A stretch of DNA of 64,000 nt, taken from assembly GCA_017937095.1 (NCBI GenBank), contig JAGBEG010000010.1:124001-188000 (forward strand), given 5' to 3'. The stretch is from Roseburia sp. Lineage in GTDB: Bacteria > Bacillota > Clostridia > Lachnospirales > Lachnospiraceae. Under the pieces are notes generated by a model. The model made no database searches, was not told the origin of the DNA, and was given only the letters and a program-made list of their open reading frames with translations. Made by a program: the position numbers and the translations under genes. Of this stretch, positions 1 to 8,717 are shown piece by piece (position 1 is the stretch's first letter; each line of letters begins with the position of its first letter).

Positions 1-1
1 G

Positions 2-109
2 CTGTCGGTGCACTTGTATAAGGGCACGCTTACGGCGCAGGTTACGGAGACGGAGCTGCAGAATGGGATGAATGCGGGCGGTAATTGCGGAAATGAAGCC
101 GCAGAATAG
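2..109 (+). CDS. xseA: exodeoxyribonuclease VII large subunit, C-terminal end (partial)
   Basis: The last 35 codons of a gene entering from the left edge. The frame reads LSVHLYKGTLTAQV, which resembles the closing beta-strand of XseA, then a low-complexity tail (ELQNGMNAGGNCGNEAAE) ending at TAG 107-109. The tail is encoded by the first one and a half units of a 43-bp tandem repeat. xseB follows 117 bp downstream, the usual order. XseA with XseB degrades single-stranded DNA to oligonucleotides. The call rests on a short fragment plus gene order. Confidence 0.6.
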   Translation: MSVHLYKGTLTAQVTETELQNGMNAGGNCGNEAAE

Positions 110-195
110 GATGAACGCAGATTGTAGTTGCGGAGACGAAGCCGCAGAATGGGATGAATGCGGGCGGTAATTGCGAAAATGAAGCTGTAGAATAT
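46..195. repeat. 43-bp tandem repeat, about 3.5 units
   Basis: Units begin at 46, 89, 132 and 175 (the last partial). Each runs GGARAYGRAGCYGCAGAATR and continues to a closing TTGC. Units 1 and 3 differ at only one position in 43; unit 2 is more diverged. The array starts inside the last codons of xseA, spans its stop codon and fills most of the gap to xseB. Confidence 0.85.
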
Positions 196-226
196 AAGCA
201 TAAGGTAAGCATAAGGATAGAAGCAT

Positions 227-442
227 ATGAGTGAGAAGAAAGAGAAGCCGACCCTGGAGGAGAGCTTTGAAAGAATTGAATCGATTTTAGAGCAGATGGA
301 GAACCCGGATACTTCCTTAGAGGAGGCGTTCGGTCTGTATCAGAAGGGCGTGGGAGAGCTTAAGACCTGCAACGTCATTCTGGATGAGGTCGAGAAGAAG
401 ATGCAGATTTTAAATGCGGACGGAGAATTAGAAGAATTGTAA
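227..442 (+). CDS. xseB: exodeoxyribonuclease VII small subunit
   Basis: 71 residues, a normal XseB length. The sequence has the family pattern: a LEESFERIESILEQME helix, then the second amphipathic helix (SLEEAFGLYQKGVGELKTC), an acidic tail and a helical hairpin overall. It partners XseA in cytoplasmic ssDNA exonuclease VII. It lies between the xseA end and ispA (22 bp to the preferred ispA start), the standard clostridial order xseA-xseB-ispA-dxs. Confidence 0.93.
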   Translation: MSEKKEKPTLEESFERIESILEQMENPDTSLEEAFGLYQKGVGELKTCNVILDEVEKKMQILNADGELEEL

Positions 443-464
443 GTCGGCGGAAAGGATGTGCCAG

Positions 465-1355
465 ATGGATATTAAGACGGAGATGGCAAAGCGCGCACAG
501 GAGATAGAGAACGTTCTTAAGGCGTATCTTCCCAAGGAAGAAGGCTATCAGAAGACAATCATGGAAGCGATGAACTACAGCGTATTAGCCGGCGGGAAGC
601 GCCTGCGTCCTATGCTGATGCGGGAGACTTACCGTCTTTTTGGCGGCAGGTCGAAGGTGATCGAGCCGTTTATGGCAGCCATCGAGATGATCCACACCTA
701 TTCGCTGGTGCATGACGACCTTCCGGCAATGGATAACGACGAATACCGCAGAGGGAAGAAGACGACGCATGCGGTATTCGGCGAGGCGATGGGAATCCTC
801 GCCGGGGATGCGCTTCTTAACTATGCGTATGAGACGGCGGCGCGCGCGTTCGATATGGAGCCGGATAATCCGGGTGTCTGCCGGGCATTTCAGATTCTCG
901 CGAAAAAAGCCGGAATCTACGGCATGGTCGGAGGTCAGACGGTGGATGTGGAGTCCGAGGGCGCTTCCGATATGACCAAGGAGAAGCTTGACTTTATCTA
1001 CCGTCTTAAGACAAGCGCGCTGCTCGAGGCGTCGATGCAGGTGGGCGCTGTGCTTGCCGGGGCGACCGCAGGAGAGCAGAAGATTATTGAGGAGGTCGCG
1101 GGAGCCGTAGGGCTTGCGTTCCAGATTCAGGACGATATCTTAGACGTCACCAGCACGCAGGAGGTTCTTGGAAAGCCGATCGGAAGTGATGAGAAGAATC
1201 ACAAGATCACCTATGTGACTTACGAGGGCTTAGATAAGGCGAGAGAGGACGTTAAGTCCATATCGGAGGGCGCGATCGCGCGGATGGATGAGCTTGTAGT
1301 AAAGAACGAATTTTTGACGGAATTGCTCAGATATTTGATTTTCCGGGAGAAATAG
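465..1355 (+). CDS. ispA: polyprenyl (farnesyl) diphosphate synthase
   Basis: About 296 residues, a trans-prenyltransferase that condenses IPP with allylic diphosphates to give farnesyl diphosphate in the cytoplasm. Visible marks are GGKRLRP near residue 45, the first Asp-rich motif (DDLPAMDND followed by RRGKKTTH) and the second (QIQDDILD). The start at 465 is preferred to the in-frame ATG at 456: GGAAAGG (449-455) touches the earlier ATG but sits 9 nt before the later one. It lies directly upstream of dxs, so precursor synthesis and chain elongation are probably co-expressed. Confidence 0.93.
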   Translation: MDIKTEMAKRAQEIENVLKAYLPKEEGYQKTIMEAMNYSVLAGGKRLRPMLMRETYRLFGGRSKVIEPFMAAIEMIHTYSLVHDDLPAMDNDEYRRGKKTTHAVFGEAMGILAGDALLNYAYETAARAFDMEPDNPGVCRAFQILAKKAGIYGMVGGQTVDVESEGASDMTKEKLDFIYRLKTSALLEASMQVGAVLAGATAGEQKIIEEVAGAVGLAFQIQDDILDVTSTQEVLGKPIGSDEKNHKITYVTYEGLDKAREDVKSISEGAIARMDELVVKNEFLTELLRYLIFREK

Positions 1356-1410
1356 GCTGCGCCAGGAGTAACGGCATTCCGGTGAAATAAAGGAAACAGA
1401 GGTGCTCTGT

Positions 1411-3288
1411 ATGATATTAGAACGAATTCAGAAGGAAAATGACATCAAGGAGCTTTCCGATGATGAACTAAAACTGCTGGCATCGGAGATACGGGAGTTC
1501 TTAATCGAGAAGATTTCCGTGACGGGGGGACATCTTGCGTCCAATCTCGGCGTCGTGGAGCTTACGATGGCGCTTCATCTTTTTCTGGATCTGCCAAAGG
1601 ATAAGCTGATCTGGGATGTGGGGCATCAGTCCTATACACACAAGCTTCTGACCGGAAGGCGGGACGGCTTTGACACGCTGCGCAAGTACGGCGGTATGAG
1701 CGGATTCCCGAAGCGCAGGGAAAGCGAGTGCGACTGCTTTGATACGGGACACAGTTCTACGTCCATATCGGCGGGGCTTGGGTATGCCCACGCGAGGGAG
1801 ATTTCCGGGGAGGACTATAAGGTGGTATCCGTGATCGGTGACGGTGCGCTGACCGGAGGCATGGCATTCGAGGCGCTCAACAATGCGGCGCAGCTTAAGT
1901 CCAATTTTATCATTGTCTTAAATGATAATAATATGTCTATTTCTGAAAATGTCGGAGGGCTTTCGAGTTATCTTGCAGGCTTTCGGACGGCAGACGCCTA
2001 CCGGGATTTAAAGCTTGGCGTTATGAATTCCCTCAACAGGATTCCGGTGTACGGAGATAAAATGGTGGAGCGGATTCGCAGAACCAAAAGCGGCATCAAG
2101 CAGCTTTTTATCCCCGGAATGCTCTTTGAGGAGATGGGAATCATCTATTTAGGACCTGTCGACGGAGGCGATATCAAGGGCATCGTAAAGCTGATGCGCG
2201 AGGCGTCCAATGTGGACGGACCGGTTCTGGTACATGTCGTCACCCACAAGGGCGCGGGCTATGCGCCGGCGGAGCGGCATCCGGCGCGTTTCCACGGAAC
2301 GGAGCCTTTCGATATCGAAACCGGGCTGCCAAAGCATCCGAGGACAACGGCGAATTATACGGACATTTTCTCTACGGTCATGCGCAAGCTTGGCGACCGG
2401 GATGAGAAGGTCGTCGCCATCACAGCCGCGATGACGGACGGAACGGGTCTAAAACGGTTTCGCAATATGTTTCCGGAGCGTTTCTTTGATGTGGGAATCG
2501 CGGAGCAGCACGCGGTCACGTTTGCGGCAGGACTTGCGGCAGGGGGCTTAAAGCCGGTGTTTGCGGTGTATTCATCCTTTTTGCAGCGCGCTTACGACCA
2601 GATCCTTCACGATGTCTGTATCCAGAATCTCCCGGTGATTTTTGCAATCGACCGGGCAGGACTTGTCGGAAGCGACGGGGAGACGCATCAGGGGATTTTT
2701 GATATTTCGTATCTGTCCATGATTCCGAACATGACGATCATGGCGCCGAAGAATAAGTGGGAACTGTCGGATATGCTCAAATATGCGGTTGATTTCGGAG
2801 CGCCGATTGCGATAAGATATCCAAGAGGAGAGGCGTATGACGGCTTAAAGGAGTACCGCGCGCCGATTGCGTGCGCAAAGAGCGAGTGGATTTACAGGGA
2901 GTCCGGGATTGCGCTCTTCGCGCTCGGCTCGATGGTGAAGACGGCAGAGACGGTGTATGCGGGATTAAAGGAGCAGGGCTATGCCGCAAGCCTTATCAAT
3001 GCGAGATTCGCAAAGCCTCTGGACGAGGAGACATTGCTTGAGGCGGCAAAGCGCCATACGCTGATTGTCACTATGGAGGAGAATGTGATAAACGGCGGTA
3101 TGGGCGAGCATGTGATCCGTTTTTACAGGGAGCATGGATGTGAGGTGTCTGTGCTTGTAATCGCAATACCGGATGAATATGTGGAACACGGAAATGTGGA
3201 CCTTCTGCGGAAGGAAATCGGCATTGATGCAGACAGCGTTTTAGAGCGGGTCATTTCGGCATACAAAAGCGCACAGGGAAAGGAATAG
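1411..3288 (+). CDS. dxs: 1-deoxy-D-xylulose-5-phosphate synthase
   Basis: About 625 residues. This thiamine-diphosphate enzyme joins pyruvate and glyceraldehyde 3-phosphate, the first step of the MEP isoprenoid pathway. The ThDP motif GDGALTGGMAFEALNNA appears near residue 150, followed by NDNNMSIS; the transketolase central domain has GIAEQHAVTFAAG, and the C-terminal domain is complete. The ATG at 1411 has AGAGG 8 nt upstream and is preferred to the GTG at 1402. It follows ispA by 55 bp and is followed within 4 bp by tlyA. Confidence 0.96.
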   Translation: MILERIQKENDIKELSDDELKLLASEIREFLIEKISVTGGHLASNLGVVELTMALHLFLDLPKDKLIWDVGHQSYTHKLLTGRRDGFDTLRKYGGMSGFPKRRESECDCFDTGHSSTSISAGLGYAHAREISGEDYKVVSVIGDGALTGGMAFEALNNAAQLKSNFIIVLNDNNMSISENVGGLSSYLAGFRTADAYRDLKLGVMNSLNRIPVYGDKMVERIRRTKSGIKQLFIPGMLFEEMGIIYLGPVDGGDIKGIVKLMREASNVDGPVLVHVVTHKGAGYAPAERHPARFHGTEPFDIETGLPKHPRTTANYTDIFSTVMRKLGDRDEKVVAITAAMTDGTGLKRFRNMFPERFFDVGIAEQHAVTFAAGLAAGGLKPVFAVYSSFLQRAYDQILHDVCIQNLPVIFAIDRAGLVGSDGETHQGIFDISYLSMIPNMTIMAPKNKWELSDMLKYAVDFGAPIAIRYPRGEAYDGLKEYRAPIACAKSEWIYRESGIALFALGSMVKTAETVYAGLKEQGYAASLINARFAKPLDEETLLEAAKRHTLIVTMEENVINGGMGEHVIRFYREHGCEVSVLVIAIPDEYVEHGNVDLLRKEIGIDADSVLERVISAYKSAQGKE

Positions 3289-3292
3289 GCGT

Positions 3293-4096
3293 TTGAAAGA
3301 AAGATTAGATGTTTTACTGGTAAACAGAGGACTTGCGCCCTCCAGAGAGAAGGCAAAGGCGATGATCATGGAAGGAAATGTCTTTGTCGAAAATGAGAGG
3401 GAGGACAAGGCGGGAGCCACTTTCGACACGGAGGCGGCAATTGAGATCAAGGGCAGCACATTGAAATATGTCAGCCGGGGCGGGTTAAAGCTCGAGAAGG
3501 CGATGACGCATTTCGACATTACGTTGGACGGGAAGATCTGTATGGATATCGGTGCTTCGACAGGCGGATTTACAGACTGTATGCTGCAGAACGGCGCGGT
3601 GAAGGTATATGCCGTGGACGTGGGGTACGGGCAGTTCGCGTGGAAGCTGCGCCAGGATCCCCGGGTGGTGTGCATGGAGAAGACGAACATCCGCTATGTG
3701 ACGCCGGAGGACATTGCAGACGCACTCGATTTCGCGTCGGTGGACGTCTCCTTTATCTCATTGACGAAGGTGCTCGTTCCGGCAAGAGCACTGCTGAAGG
3801 ACGGCGGGGAGATGGTCTGTCTGATCAAGCCGCAGTTTGAGGCAGGACGTGAGAAGGTCGGGAAAAAGGGCGTGGTAAGAGACGCATCCGTGCATGAGGA
3901 AGTGATTCATGCGGTAATTGATTTTGCGGCGGAGCAGGGCTTTTTCGTGAAGAATCTCGAGTATTCGCCGATCAAGGGACCGGAGGGCAATATCGAGTAC
4001 CTCGTTCATCTTAAGAAGACAGAGGCGGGCGGCAAGGAAGACGCCATAAACATTCACGCCGTAGTGGCGGCAGCGCACGGAGAACTGGATAAGTAG
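3293..4096 (+). CDS. tlyA: TlyA family rRNA (cytidine-2'-O)-methyltransferase
   Basis: 267 residues: an N-terminal S4 RNA-binding domain (RLDVLLVNRGLAPSREKAKAMI, residues 3-60) followed by an FtsJ-type Rossmann methyltransferase with the SAM motif DIGASTGGFTDCML. Family members methylate rRNA; older annotation calls them hemolysins. The start is TTG, 4 nt after the dxs stop, with GGGAAAGGA just upstream. Sitting between dxs and nadK is the usual arrangement in Clostridia. Confidence 0.93.
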   Translation: MKERLDVLLVNRGLAPSREKAKAMIMEGNVFVENEREDKAGATFDTEAAIEIKGSTLKYVSRGGLKLEKAMTHFDITLDGKICMDIGASTGGFTDCMLQNGAVKVYAVDVGYGQFAWKLRQDPRVVCMEKTNIRYVTPEDIADALDFASVDVSFISLTKVLVPARALLKDGGEMVCLIKPQFEAGREKVGKKGVVRDASVHEEVIHAVIDFAAEQGFFVKNLEYSPIKGPEGNIEYLVHLKKTEAGGKEDAINIHAVVAAAHGELDK

Positions 4097-4114
4097 TGCC
4101 ATGTGAGGAAGCGT

Positions 4115-4975
4115 ATGAGACATTTTTTGATAATTGCAAATACTTATAAGGATGAGGGCGGAAAGCTTACCGCAGCACTGGCAGCCTATATCAGGGAAAA
4201 GGGAGGCTTCTGCGACAGCTTTTTCTCTAACGGAGAGAGCCTTACCTCTGCTGCGCCGCGCATGGAAGAGATTGCGCCGGAGACGGAATGCGTGATTGTG
4301 CTGGGCGGGGACGGTACGCTGATCCGTGCTGCGTCAAGCCTCGTAGACAGCAAGCTGCCGCTCATCGGTGTCAATCTCGGTACGCTCGGTTATCTGTGCG
4401 AGCTTGAGGAGAGCAATGTGTTCCCGGCAATCGACCAGTTGATGGCGGATGAGTATATGGTGGAGCAGCGCATGATGCTGACCGGACATGGAATCGCCGC
4501 TGGAAAAGAGGTCGCGGAAGGCGTCGCGCTGAACGATATCGTGATACACCGCACAGGGGCGCTTTCGGTCGTCAGTCTGATCGTCTATGTCAACGGAGAG
4601 TATCTGAATACATTCCGGGCGGACGGAATCATTGTCTCTACGCCGACAGGCTCAACGGGCTATAATATGTCCGCAGGGGGACCGATCGTCGATCCCAAAG
4701 CGCAGATGATTCTGATTACGCCGATCAACGCGCATAATCTGAACTCAAGAAGCATTGTCATCGGCGCGGAGGACGAAGTCGTGGTCGAGATCGGGAAACG
4801 CCGTTCCCAGAAGGATGAGACGGTGGAGGTGAGCTTTGACGGGGACAACGCCGTAAAGCTTACGGTCGGGGACCGTTTTACGATAAAGAAGGCAAAAGAT
4901 ACCGCACGCATCTGTAAGCTCAGCAACAAGAGTTTTCTGGAGATCCTGAGTAAGAAGATGCAGATGTATACATAG
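4115..4975 (+). CDS. nadK: NAD kinase (ATP-NAD kinase)
   Basis: About 286 residues. It phosphorylates NAD to NADP in the cytoplasm. The signature GGDGTLIRAA is visible near residue 70, followed by GVNLGTLGYL, NDIVIHR and the conserved TPTGSTGYNMSAGGPI loop. The ATG at 4115 has GAGGAAG 4-5 nt upstream; the GTG at 4103 would put that SD inside the gene. It follows tlyA by 18 bp and precedes argR by 16 bp. Confidence 0.95.
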   Translation: MRHFLIIANTYKDEGGKLTAALAAYIREKGGFCDSFFSNGESLTSAAPRMEEIAPETECVIVLGGDGTLIRAASSLVDSKLPLIGVNLGTLGYLCELEESNVFPAIDQLMADEYMVEQRMMLTGHGIAAGKEVAEGVALNDIVIHRTGALSVVSLIVYVNGEYLNTFRADGIIVSTPTGSTGYNMSAGGPIVDPKAQMILITPINAHNLNSRSIVIGAEDEVVVEIGKRRSQKDETVEVSFDGDNAVKLTVGDRFTIKKAKDTARICKLSNKSFLEILSKKMQMYT

Positions 4976-4991
4976 GGCATGGGAGGGAAGC

Positions 4992-5444
4992 ATGAAGACA
5001 AAACGACAGGCAAAGATGCTGGAACTGATTAAGAAGAACGATATCGAGACGCAGGAAGAACTGTCGGACTATCTTTTAAAAGAGGGGTATCAGGTCACGC
5101 AGGCGACGGTATCGAGAGATATCCGCGAACTGAAGCTGACAAAGGTCGCAATGAGCAACGGAAGGCAGAAATATGTTGCGCTGCAGGAGACAGACGAGGA
5201 TCTGTCCAGGAAGTACGTACGCGTGTTCCGCGACGGCTTCGTGTCCATGGACATGGCGCAGAATATCCTTGTGATCAAGACGGTTTCCGGCATGGCGATG
5301 GCGGTTGCTGCCGCGCTTGACGCGATGAATATGCATGAGATCGTCGGGAGTATTGCGGGGGACGATACCATCATGTGCGCGATCCGGAGCGTGGATGATA
5401 CCGTTGCCGTGATGAACCGGCTGAAAAAGATTGTAGAAGAATAG
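4992..5444 (+). CDS. argR: arginine repressor
   Basis: 150 residues, the family norm. The N-terminal winged helix (TQEELSDYLLKEGYQVTQATVSRDIRELKL, residues 17-46) carries the SRDIRELxL signature. The C-terminal oligomerisation and arginine-binding domain contains GSIAGDDTIMCAI. It represses arginine biosynthesis and controls catabolism; argH lies at 32.4 kb in this window. The start has GGGAGGGAAGC just upstream. It is co-oriented and closely spaced between nadK and recN, the normal clostridial context. Confidence 0.95.
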   Translation: MKTKRQAKMLELIKKNDIETQEELSDYLLKEGYQVTQATVSRDIRELKLTKVAMSNGRQKYVALQETDEDLSRKYVRVFRDGFVSMDMAQNILVIKTVSGMAMAVAAALDAMNMHEIVGSIAGDDTIMCAIRSVDDTVAVMNRLKKIVEE

Positions 5445-5477
5445 AAGGATTCTTTTGGGGAGAGAAAAGGTGATTCT

Positions 5478-7193
5478 ATGTTACAAAGTCTACATGTAAA
5501 AAATCTGGCACTGATTGACGAGGCAGAGGTGGATTTTACCGGAGGTCTTAATATTTTATCCGGTGAGACCGGCGCGGGCAAATCCATTATCATAGGCTCC
5601 ATCAATCTGGCGCTGGGAGAGAAAATTCAAAAAGAAATGCTGCGTGAGAACAAGGAGACGGGAGAGCTGGAGACAGCGCTCGTGGAACTCGTGTTCACCG
5701 CGGAGGACGAGCGTGTGAAAAAGCAGCTTGAAGCGCTTGAGGTCTATCCCGAGAACGACGAGGTCATCTTAAGCCGCCGGATCGTAAACGGCAGAGGCGC
5801 GGCGCGTGTGAACGGCGAGAGCGTTCCGGCATCCCGCATGAAGGAAATTGCCGCAATCCTGATCGACATTCACGGTCAGCATGAGCATCAGTCGCTTTTG
5901 TCAAAGAAAAAGCATCTTGAGATTCTTGACGATTTTGCGGGGGAAGCGCTTGCGAAAGAGAAGAGGGCGCTTGCCGAAACCTACCACAGCTACCGGAAGC
6001 TCATAGAAGAGGAGAGCGGGGCGGATGTGGATGCAAAAGAGCGGGAGAGAGAGATTTCCCTGCTCTCGTACGAGATAAAGGAAATCGAGGAAGCAGACTT
6101 AAGAGCGGGCGAGGATGAGGAGCTTGAGAGCGAGTACCGCAGATTTTCAAACGGTCAGAAGATCGTGGAGGCGGTAAACGCCGCATATACAAGTACCGGG
6201 GGCGGCGCCGAGAGCGCGTCGGAGCTTGTCGGAAGAGCCGTAAGGGAGCTTTCCTCCGTTGCCTCCTACGACGAGCGTCTCTCGGATTTAGAACAGCAGC
6301 TTACTGAAATCGACGGGCTTTTGAATGATTTTAACCGGGAAATCGCCGGTTATGTGGAGAGCATGGAGTTTGACGAGGAGACCTTCTATGAGGTCGAGCG
6401 GCGCCTGGATACGGTCAATCATCTAAAATCCAAGTACGGCGATACGATTCCGAAGGTGCTTGCGGCGCTTGACGAAAAGCGGGAGCGTCTTGCAAAGCTT
6501 TGCGATTATGACAGTTATTTAGAGGAGCTGCGCGCGAAGATCAAAAAGACGAAGGCGGTACTGGATAAGCAGTGTGAGGCGGTCTCCGGCATCCGAAAGG
6601 AAGCGGCAGAGCGGCTTACGGCAGCGGTCACGGAAGCATTAAAGGATCTCAATTTTCTGGATGTGCGTTTTACGATGGAATTTGAGCGCACGGCAGATTA
6701 CACGGCAAACGGTTATGACGACGCGGGATTTTTGATTTCCACGAACCCGGGCGAGCCGTTAAAGCCGCTCGGGAAGGTGGCGTCCGGCGGTGAGCTTTCC
6801 CGTATTATGCTTGGAATCAAGACGGTGCTCGCCGACGAGGATGCGGTGGAGACGCTGATTTTTGACGAAATCGACAGTGGAATCAGCGGAAGGACGGCGC
6901 AGATGGTGTCCGAGAAGATGAATGTACTCGGCAGAAACCATCAGATCATCTGTATCACGCATCTGCCCCAGATCGCCGCGATGGCGGACTCTCACTATCT
7001 CATTCAGAAATCCGTACAGCATGAGGCGACGGTTTCTACGATAGAACGGTTGGGGGAAGCGCAGAGTATTGAGGAGCTTGCGCGTATGTTAGGCGGCGTC
7101 GAGATTACGGAGACGGTTCGAAAGAGCGCAGAGGAGATGCGCGGGCTTGCAAGGAGCAAAAAGCAGGGGAAGAAGATTCCGGCAGACGCATAA
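5478..7193 (+). CDS. recN: DNA repair ATPase RecN
   Basis: 571 residues of an SMC-like repair protein that acts at double-strand breaks. The N-terminal half has Walker A GETGAGKS (near residue 30). A long coiled-coil middle is rich in E, K and R. The C-terminal half has the ABC signature region VASGGELSRIMLG and Walker B LIFDEIDSGISG. Length and domain order are normal. It is followed by a strong terminator at 7248-7289, so the xseA-recN transcript probably ends here. Confidence 0.96.
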   Translation: MLQSLHVKNLALIDEAEVDFTGGLNILSGETGAGKSIIIGSINLALGEKIQKEMLRENKETGELETALVELVFTAEDERVKKQLEALEVYPENDEVILSRRIVNGRGAARVNGESVPASRMKEIAAILIDIHGQHEHQSLLSKKKHLEILDDFAGEALAKEKRALAETYHSYRKLIEEESGADVDAKEREREISLLSYEIKEIEEADLRAGEDEELESEYRRFSNGQKIVEAVNAAYTSTGGGAESASELVGRAVRELSSVASYDERLSDLEQQLTEIDGLLNDFNREIAGYVESMEFDEETFYEVERRLDTVNHLKSKYGDTIPKVLAALDEKRERLAKLCDYDSYLEELRAKIKKTKAVLDKQCEAVSGIRKEAAERLTAAVTEALKDLNFLDVRFTMEFERTADYTANGYDDAGFLISTNPGEPLKPLGKVASGGELSRIMLGIKTVLADEDAVETLIFDEIDSGISGRTAQMVSEKMNVLGRNHQIICITHLPQIAAMADSHYLIQKSVQHEATVSTIERLGEAQSIEELARMLGGVEITETVRKSAEEMRGLARSKKQGKKIPADA

Positions 7194-7247
7194 AGTCAAA
7201 AGAAGTGGCGTATTTACGTTTGAAAAGTAAAAATATCCATATAATAA

Positions 7248-7289
7248 GGGAAGATGCGAAGCAAAATGGTTTCGCGGCTTCCCTTTTTT
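7248..7289 (+). terminator. Rho-independent terminator after recN
   Basis: A GGGAAG (7248-7253) ... CTTCCC (7278-7283) stem, extended inward by GCGAA/TTCGC pairing, is followed by six T residues. It separates the recN end from spoIVB. Confidence 0.8.
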
Positions 7290-7379
7290 CGTGCAGGCGA
7301 AAAGCAGGAGAATCGGCTTTTGCACGTCATTGCACCGCCAAAGCGGCGGAGAATCTGGAAATGACAGTAAGGAGTTCAA

Positions 7380-8600
7380 ATGAAGCAGAAATTTTACGCA
7401 GTGATACAGCAGATGACATGGATCGGATATTTTCTTGTGGCGGTATTCGCCGTAAAGACCTTTTATCAGGCGATACCGGATGAAATGTATATTGAACAGG
7501 GGAACGAAGTATCCTATGATTTTCATGTCCCGGTGTCCGTTGCGCTTGCGAAGGAGAGCGAGGAGACTTCCTATAATATTACGGAGCAGCAGATGTTTTC
7601 CGGCAAGCCGTCCTACACGGTCACCTGCAAGCTGTTCGGCATTTTCCCGGTCAAGGATGTGGAGGTCACGCTTGTGGACAAGCAGAACGTGCACGCGAGC
7701 GGAGAGCCGATCGGCATCTATATGCGGACGGAGGGCGTTCTTGTGCTCGGAACGGCAAATGTCTGCGACGAAGGCGGCAATGAATGCAGACCGGCGCAGA
7801 ATCTGGTCAGGGGCGGAGATTATATTGTGAGCGTCAACGGGGAATCGGTATACGAGAAAGAGGAGCTGATGGAAAAAATCGACGCATACGGAAGCGACAG
7901 GGAGATTATCGGAATCGAGAGGAACGGCGAATATATTGAGGTGTCTATGACTCCGGTAAAGAGCCAGGAGGGGCGTTATCTGCTCGGAATCTGGGTCAGG
8001 GACGATATCGCAGGGGTCGGCACGCTCACATACTATAAGGAGGATGGGAGCTTCGGCGCATTGGGACATGCCGTCAGCGACGGCGATACAGGTACGCAGA
8101 TGAGCCTGTCGGAGGGCTATATCTATCAGGCGGATATTGTCGGAATCAAAAAAGGCGGAAGCGGGAGCCCGGGCGAGCTTTCCGGCGTGATCGATTACGG
8201 CAGGGAGCATTGTCTGGGGCGGATCACGCAGAATACGCCGCTTGGCATTCTCGGAAAACTGGAGACGGGGGCGAATGGCTTAGAGGAGGGAGCAGTCTAT
8301 CCCGTCTGCTATAAGCAGGACATACGCCCGGGAACCGCCTATATCATCTCATCCGTATCGGGAGAGAGCAGGCAGTATGAGATTCAGATACAAAGCCTTG
8401 ACTACAGCGGAAACGAGGAGAATAAGGGCATTATGTTCAAGGTCACAGATCCCGCGCTTCTGTCGCTCACGGGTGGGATTGTACAGGGGATGAGCGGCAG
8501 CCCGATCATCCAGGACGGTAAGATCATCGGGGCGGTCACGCATGTTTTTGTATCGGATGCGTCGATGGGCTATGGTATTTTCATTGAGAAGATGCTATAA
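7380..8600 (+). CDS. spoIVB: SpoIVB peptidase (sporulation signalling protease)
   Basis: 406 residues. One N-terminal membrane segment (about 10-30) is followed by a PDZ domain (NLVRGGDYIVSVNGESV ...) and an S55-family serine peptidase domain with LGHAVSD (His) and GMSGSPIIQDGKIIGAVTHVFVSD (Ser in SGSP). In spore formers SpoIVB is secreted from the forespore and triggers processing of pro-sigma-K. It lies directly before spo0A, as in Bacillus and many Clostridia. The start has AAGGAG 5 nt upstream. Confidence 0.95.
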   Translation: MKQKFYAVIQQMTWIGYFLVAVFAVKTFYQAIPDEMYIEQGNEVSYDFHVPVSVALAKESEETSYNITEQQMFSGKPSYTVTCKLFGIFPVKDVEVTLVDKQNVHASGEPIGIYMRTEGVLVLGTANVCDEGGNECRPAQNLVRGGDYIVSVNGESVYEKEELMEKIDAYGSDREIIGIERNGEYIEVSMTPVKSQEGRYLLGIWVRDDIAGVGTLTYYKEDGSFGALGHAVSDGDTGTQMSLSEGYIYQADIVGIKKGGSGSPGELSGVIDYGREHCLGRITQNTPLGILGKLETGANGLEEGAVYPVCYKQDIRPGTAYIISSVSGESRQYEIQIQSLDYSGNEENKGIMFKVTDPALLSLTGGIVQGMSGSPIIQDGKIIGAVTHVFVSDASMGYGIFIEKML

Positions 8601-8601
8601 T
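8596..8601 (+). promoter_or_regulatory. possible -10 element for spo0A
   Basis: A perfect TATAAT overlaps the spoIVB stop codon, about 117 bp before the spo0A start. No convincing -35 lies 16-18 bp upstream, so this is only a candidate. Confidence 0.3.
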
Positions 8602-8646
8602 ACGCGCGTAGAGGAAAGAATGCATATTTTTTGGTTGACGACGAAC

Positions 8647-8653
8647 TTCGACA
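8647..8653 (+). promoter_or_regulatory. 0A box (Spo0A~P binding site) upstream of spo0A
   Basis: TTCGACAAAA at 8647-8656 is the exact reverse complement of the Spo0A recognition core TGTCGAA with its A/T flank. It lies 64 bp before the spo0A start and next to a TTGACG (8635-8640), a plausible place for autoregulation. The core match is seen directly; occupancy is inferred. Confidence 0.7.
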
Positions 8654-8717
8654 AAATATCGGAAGGTAAAATCAGTATCATCAAGAAGCAAAGAGTTTTG
8701 TCACAGGAGGGGCTAAT

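Noticed and set aside
46..195. CRISPR-like array
   Set aside because: The repeats are contiguous with no unique spacers and overlap a coding region.
7089..8210. 373-codon open frame on the minus strand
   Set aside because: Antisense to recN end and spoIVB; no motif, composition typical of a shadow frame.
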